Source of the DNA: a virus
Strand: one strand, 5' to 3'
Length of the DNA stretch: 60,933 nucleotides
Virus record (IMG/VR): IMGVR_UViG_3300051212_000930
Location: 1-60,933 of that record
The notes under the pieces are model-generated. The model was given only the letters and a program-made list of their open reading frames with translations, did no database searches and had not been told where the DNA came from. Both the position numbers and the translations under genes were made by a program. Below are positions 58,365 through 60,933 of the stretch, piece by piece (the stretch's first letter is position 1; each line of letters begins with the position of its first letter).

Positions 58365-60215
58365 ATGGCAGAAAAATTAACAGTATTTCAGAAATTAGGT
58401 CGTGCATTGGGATCGCAAGTCAGCGGGCCAGCATACATTATTGACCCAAAATCTTTTGCAAATTTAGATGCAAAAGAATTAGAACAAAAAAAATTAGAGG
58501 CTCAACAAACCTATTATCTACAAAATCAGTGGAAAAAAATAGATAATGAGCTTTACCAAAAAGCTGTATATTATGAACCAACAAGAATGGCGTCATATTT
58601 TGACTATGAAGCCATGGAGTATACACCAGAAATAGCAGCCGCATTAGATATTTTTGCTGACGAGGCGACAACCTCAAACGAAAGTGGTAAAATATTAAGC
58701 ATTTATTCGGATAGTACCCGAATTAAGAATGAATTAGTTGACCTTTTTGAGAATGTATTGGACATAAATACCAATTTAACATCTTGGGCTAGAAATTTAT
58801 GTAAATATGGTGATAACTTTGTTTACAATAAGATCGTACCTAAAAAGGGTATTGTTGGTTGTGTTCAATTACCAAATATTGAAATAACAAGAACAGAACC
58901 AGGTTTTGTTCCTGTTAGAAATTTAGATCAATATCAAGAGGAAAACGCTATTCAGTTTCATTGGAAAGATAAGAATATAGATTTTAATTCATTTGAGGTT
59001 TCCCATTTCAGATTATTGGGTGATGATAGAAAATTACCATATGGTACATCAATGCTTGAAAAAGTTAGGAGAATTTGGAAACAATTATTACTTTCTGAAG
59101 ATGCGATGTTGGTTTATCGTGTTACCAGAGCCCCAGAAAGAAGGGTTTACAAAATCTTTGTGGGTAACATGGATGATAAGGACGTTGATGGTTATGTTGA
59201 TAAAATTGCCAATAACTTTAAGAGGATTAATATTGTAAACTCACAGAATGGACAGCAAGATACAAGATATAATCCTTTGGCGGTTGACCAAGATTATTTT
59301 ATTCCAGTAAGAGACCCAGCATTAACGATGCCCATTGAAACTCTACCTGGTGCACAAAATTTATCTGAAATTGCTGATATTGAATATATCCAGAAAAAAA
59401 TGTTAGCGGCTCTTAGAGTACCTAAAGCATTTTTAGGTTTTGATGAAGCAACTGGTGAAGGTAAAAACTTAGCCATACTTGATATTCGTTTTGCTAGAGC
59501 GGTACATAGAATACAAAAAGCTCTTATTCAAGAGTTAAATAAGATGGCGATTATTCATCTTTACCTTAAAGGTTATGAAGATGATTTAAATAATTTCACA
59601 TTATCATTAACAACACCATCAACACAAGCGGACATCCTTAAAGTACAAAACTGGAAGGAAAAAATTCAGCTATATCGCGATGCGGTATCTGATGCTGGAA
59701 ACGGGTATGGTGCAGTATCGATGACATGGGCCAAAAAAGAAATACTCGGTATGTCAGAAGAGGACATCAAACTTGATATTCAAAGACAAGCTGTTGAAAA
59801 AGCGGGTGGCGAAGAAATTAAAATGTTGGCTGAGACGATTAAACAAACTGGACTATTCAGGGAAATCTATAAAGCTTACAAGATTAATCCAGATAATATG
59901 ACAGCTGGTGGTGCAACTGGAGCAGCTGGGGCTGAAGCTGGGGCTGAATTAAGTGCTGCTATCGGTGGTGGTGGTGGAGCTGAAGGTGGTTTAGGTACCG
60001 ACTTTACAGCACCATTGGAAACACCAGAAGCGGGGGCTGAGGTTGGAGCTGAAGCTGGAGCTGAAACAGGGGGTGAAGCTGGAGCTGAAACTGAAACCGC
60101 ACCAGAAGAAACTTTAGCTGAAAGATCTAAAAGATACATGGATAAAAGACGTAGTAACATTACCGAAACCATAAACAAAAGTATCGCTGAGATAGATAAA
60201 ATATTAAAAGACTAA
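58365..60215 (+). CDS. 20: Portal protein (T4 gp20-like)
   Basis: This 616-residue protein has the portal pattern: an N-terminal helical and clip region, 'YEAMEYTPEIAAALDIFADE' and 'NLTSWARNLCKYGDNFVYNK', 'EKVRRIWKQLLLSEDAMLVY' in the stem helices, 'RAPERRVYKIFVGN', and 'LRVPKAFLGFDEATGEGKNL', a conserved crown-proximal motif. The dodecamer is the DNA channel and TerL docking site. The C-terminus (about 510-585) is an Ala/Gly/Glu-rich low-complexity tail ('AGAEAGAE' repeats), longer than in T4. It is in the TerL operon and leads to a probable core gene. Confidence 0.95.
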   Translation: MAEKLTVFQKLGRALGSQVSGPAYIIDPKSFANLDAKELEQKKLEAQQTYYLQNQWKKIDNELYQKAVYYEPTRMASYFDYEAMEYTPEIAAALDIFADEATTSNESGKILSIYSDSTRIKNELVDLFENVLDINTNLTSWARNLCKYGDNFVYNKIVPKKGIVGCVQLPNIEITRTEPGFVPVRNLDQYQEENAIQFHWKDKNIDFNSFEVSHFRLLGDDRKLPYGTSMLEKVRRIWKQLLLSEDAMLVYRVTRAPERRVYKIFVGNMDDKDVDGYVDKIANNFKRINIVNSQNGQQDTRYNPLAVDQDYFIPVRDPALTMPIETLPGAQNLSEIADIEYIQKKMLAALRVPKAFLGFDEATGEGKNLAILDIRFARAVHRIQKALIQELNKMAIIHLYLKGYEDDLNNFTLSLTTPSTQADILKVQNWKEKIQLYRDAVSDAGNGYGAVSMTWAKKEILGMSEEDIKLDIQRQAVEKAGGEEIKMLAETIKQTGLFREIYKAYKINPDNMTAGGATGAAGAEAGAELSAAIGGGGGAEGGLGTDFTAPLETPEAGAEVGAEAGAETGGEAGAETETAPEETLAERSKRYMDKRRSNITETINKSIAEIDKILKD

Positions 60216-60234
60216 ATTTAACCAATAATTCAAA

Positions 60235-60242
60235 TATTTATC
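60235..60242 (+). promoter_or_regulatory. Late-type promoter motif after the portal gene
   Basis: AATATTTATCTAAA, with TATTTATC ending 15 nt before the ATG at 60258. It differs from the consensus only in the last base. Confidence 0.35.
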
Positions 60243-60257
60243 TAAAAATAGAAAATC

Positions 60258-60933
60258 ATGTTTGGAGTTATAAAAGAAAATATTTTAGGTAAGTTAGAAA
60301 AAACTTATACTGATGGTGATGTGACTTCTTTTAAAAAAGAATTTAATCGTTACATTAAAACAATAAAGGAAAACAAAGACCTTAAAGAATTTTATGAGGT
60401 TTACGATTTGTTTAAACAAGTTAATTTTGATGACATCGATATCGCGAAAGAATTTGTTGAAGAATCCATTAGTTATCTAAAGCAATTTAACAAATCTGAG
60501 GTTGATAAATTAACCGAACTTACCGAAAGTTTACATAAATTAAATGAGAAAACGATTGAATTTAAATTAGATCAATTAATTTTTAACGAAAACATCTCTT
60601 TAAAAGAAAAAGCTCAGTACAAAGTTGAGCTAATCAAACAAATTACCAAAAAAGAAAACACAAAAATTGATTATAAAGATAGTTTCGAAGCTTTACATAA
60701 AAAAATAAATGAAAATGTTTCGAAATTAAATACAGAGCAAACAAAAGCGCTCGAATTGTTCATTGAAAATGATGTAAACAAGATTAATGATTTTTATCAG
60801 AACTTAATTAATGATACAGAAACTATTGTAGAGAATAAAATTTTAAATAGTGAAAACTCTGAGGTTGTTAAGAAATTAGTTGAGGTTAAAAAAAGACTTA
60901 ATTCTCTTAAAGAAGAAAACCCAACTATAATAG
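60258..60933 (+). CDS. Helical Lys/Glu-rich protein, probable prohead core component (partial)
   Basis: Open from ATG 60258 to the right edge (225 complete codons plus one base), with no stop seen. The product is almost entirely charged helix ('FVEESISYLKQFNKSEVDKL', 'LNEKTIEFKLDQLIFNENIS') with Lys, Glu, Asn and Leu dominant, as in scaffold and core proteins. It follows portal, where T4 has core genes 67/68, protease 21 and scaffold 22 before the major capsid. It is therefore a candidate core or protease-fused core protein, but no protease motif is visible in the part shown. Confidence 0.65.
   Translation, partial: MFGVIKENILGKLEKTYTDGDVTSFKKEFNRYIKTIKENKDLKEFYEVYDLFKQVNFDDIDIAKEFVEESISYLKQFNKSEVDKLTELTESLHKLNEKTIEFKLDQLIFNENISLKEKAQYKVELIKQITKKENTKIDYKDSFEALHKKINENVSKLNTEQTKALELFIENDVNKINDFYQNLINDTETIVENKILNSENSEVVKKLVEVKKRLNSLKEENPTII

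Noticed and set aside
1-60933. tRNA genes
   Set aside because: Gaps between genes are mostly under 120 bp; none shows a cloverleaf-like arrangement or a TTCAA/TTCGA-type T-loop with matching arms.

Overview
The window is part of a large, AT-rich, T4-like myovirus (contractile-tailed phage), most likely infecting a Bacteroidetes/Flavobacteriia host. The phage call rests on TerL, portal, neck proteins, sheath, tube, tape measure and a gp55-like late sigma factor. The host call is inference from two signs. Five intergenic sites match the Bacteroidetes promoter pattern TTG-N20-TAnnTTTG (two exact, three with A for the first T of TTTG), all with a spacer of exactly 20 nt. Start codons are preceded by A-rich stretches rather than Shine-Dalgarno sequences. 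No tRNA, rRNA, CRISPR array, integrase or insertion sequence was seen.

Layout. (1) 1-16960, mostly minus strand, is the tail module: a giant baseplate protein running off the left edge, tape measure, a gp26-like/chaperone pair with a likely programmed frameshift, tube, sheath, gp15-like and gp14-like proteins. The neck-sheath-tube order matches T4 (14, 15, 18, 19). A plus-strand Vsr-like nuclease interrupts the module, and a 355-bp gap may encode a small RNA. (2) 17041-20480 holds a SNF2 helicase and a convergent gp88-like Cys-rich protein. (3) 20514-25467 (+) has neck protein gp13 and adhesin/baseplate-type structural proteins. (4) 25530-28736 is a family B DNA polymerase carrying an extra macro-like domain inside its exonuclease domain. 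(5) 28783-31541 has small late genes including a holin candidate. (6) 31621-47451 is a glycan island: about nine glycosyltransferases, a cytidylyltransferase, a cupin, an aminotransferase-like protein, a NeuD-like acyltransferase, a methyltransferase, NeuB, NeuA and a GT29-type sialyltransferase, with dUTPase, PhoH and a degenerate HD protein between them. (7) 47454-60933 (+) has the late sigma factor, baseplate proteins (one with a 14-copy TTG[I/M/V] repeat), TerL, portal and the start of a probable prohead core gene.

How it works together. Host-type promoters precede the polymerase, helicase and glycosyltransferase genes, which suggests early expression. A different motif, TATTTATA, lies 4-40 nt upstream of many structural operons on both strands and is the likely target of the gp55-like sigma factor. 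The glycan island encodes synthesis (NeuB), activation (NeuA) and transfer (GT29, DUF115-like) of a nonulosonic (sialic-like) acid, although the early sugar-precursor steps are missing and would have to come from the host or from elsewhere in the genome. The most notable points are the sialic-acid cassette with its eukaryote-like sialyltransferase, the domain inserted in the DNA polymerase, the candidate frameshift, the candidate small RNA and the TTG-repeat virion proteins.
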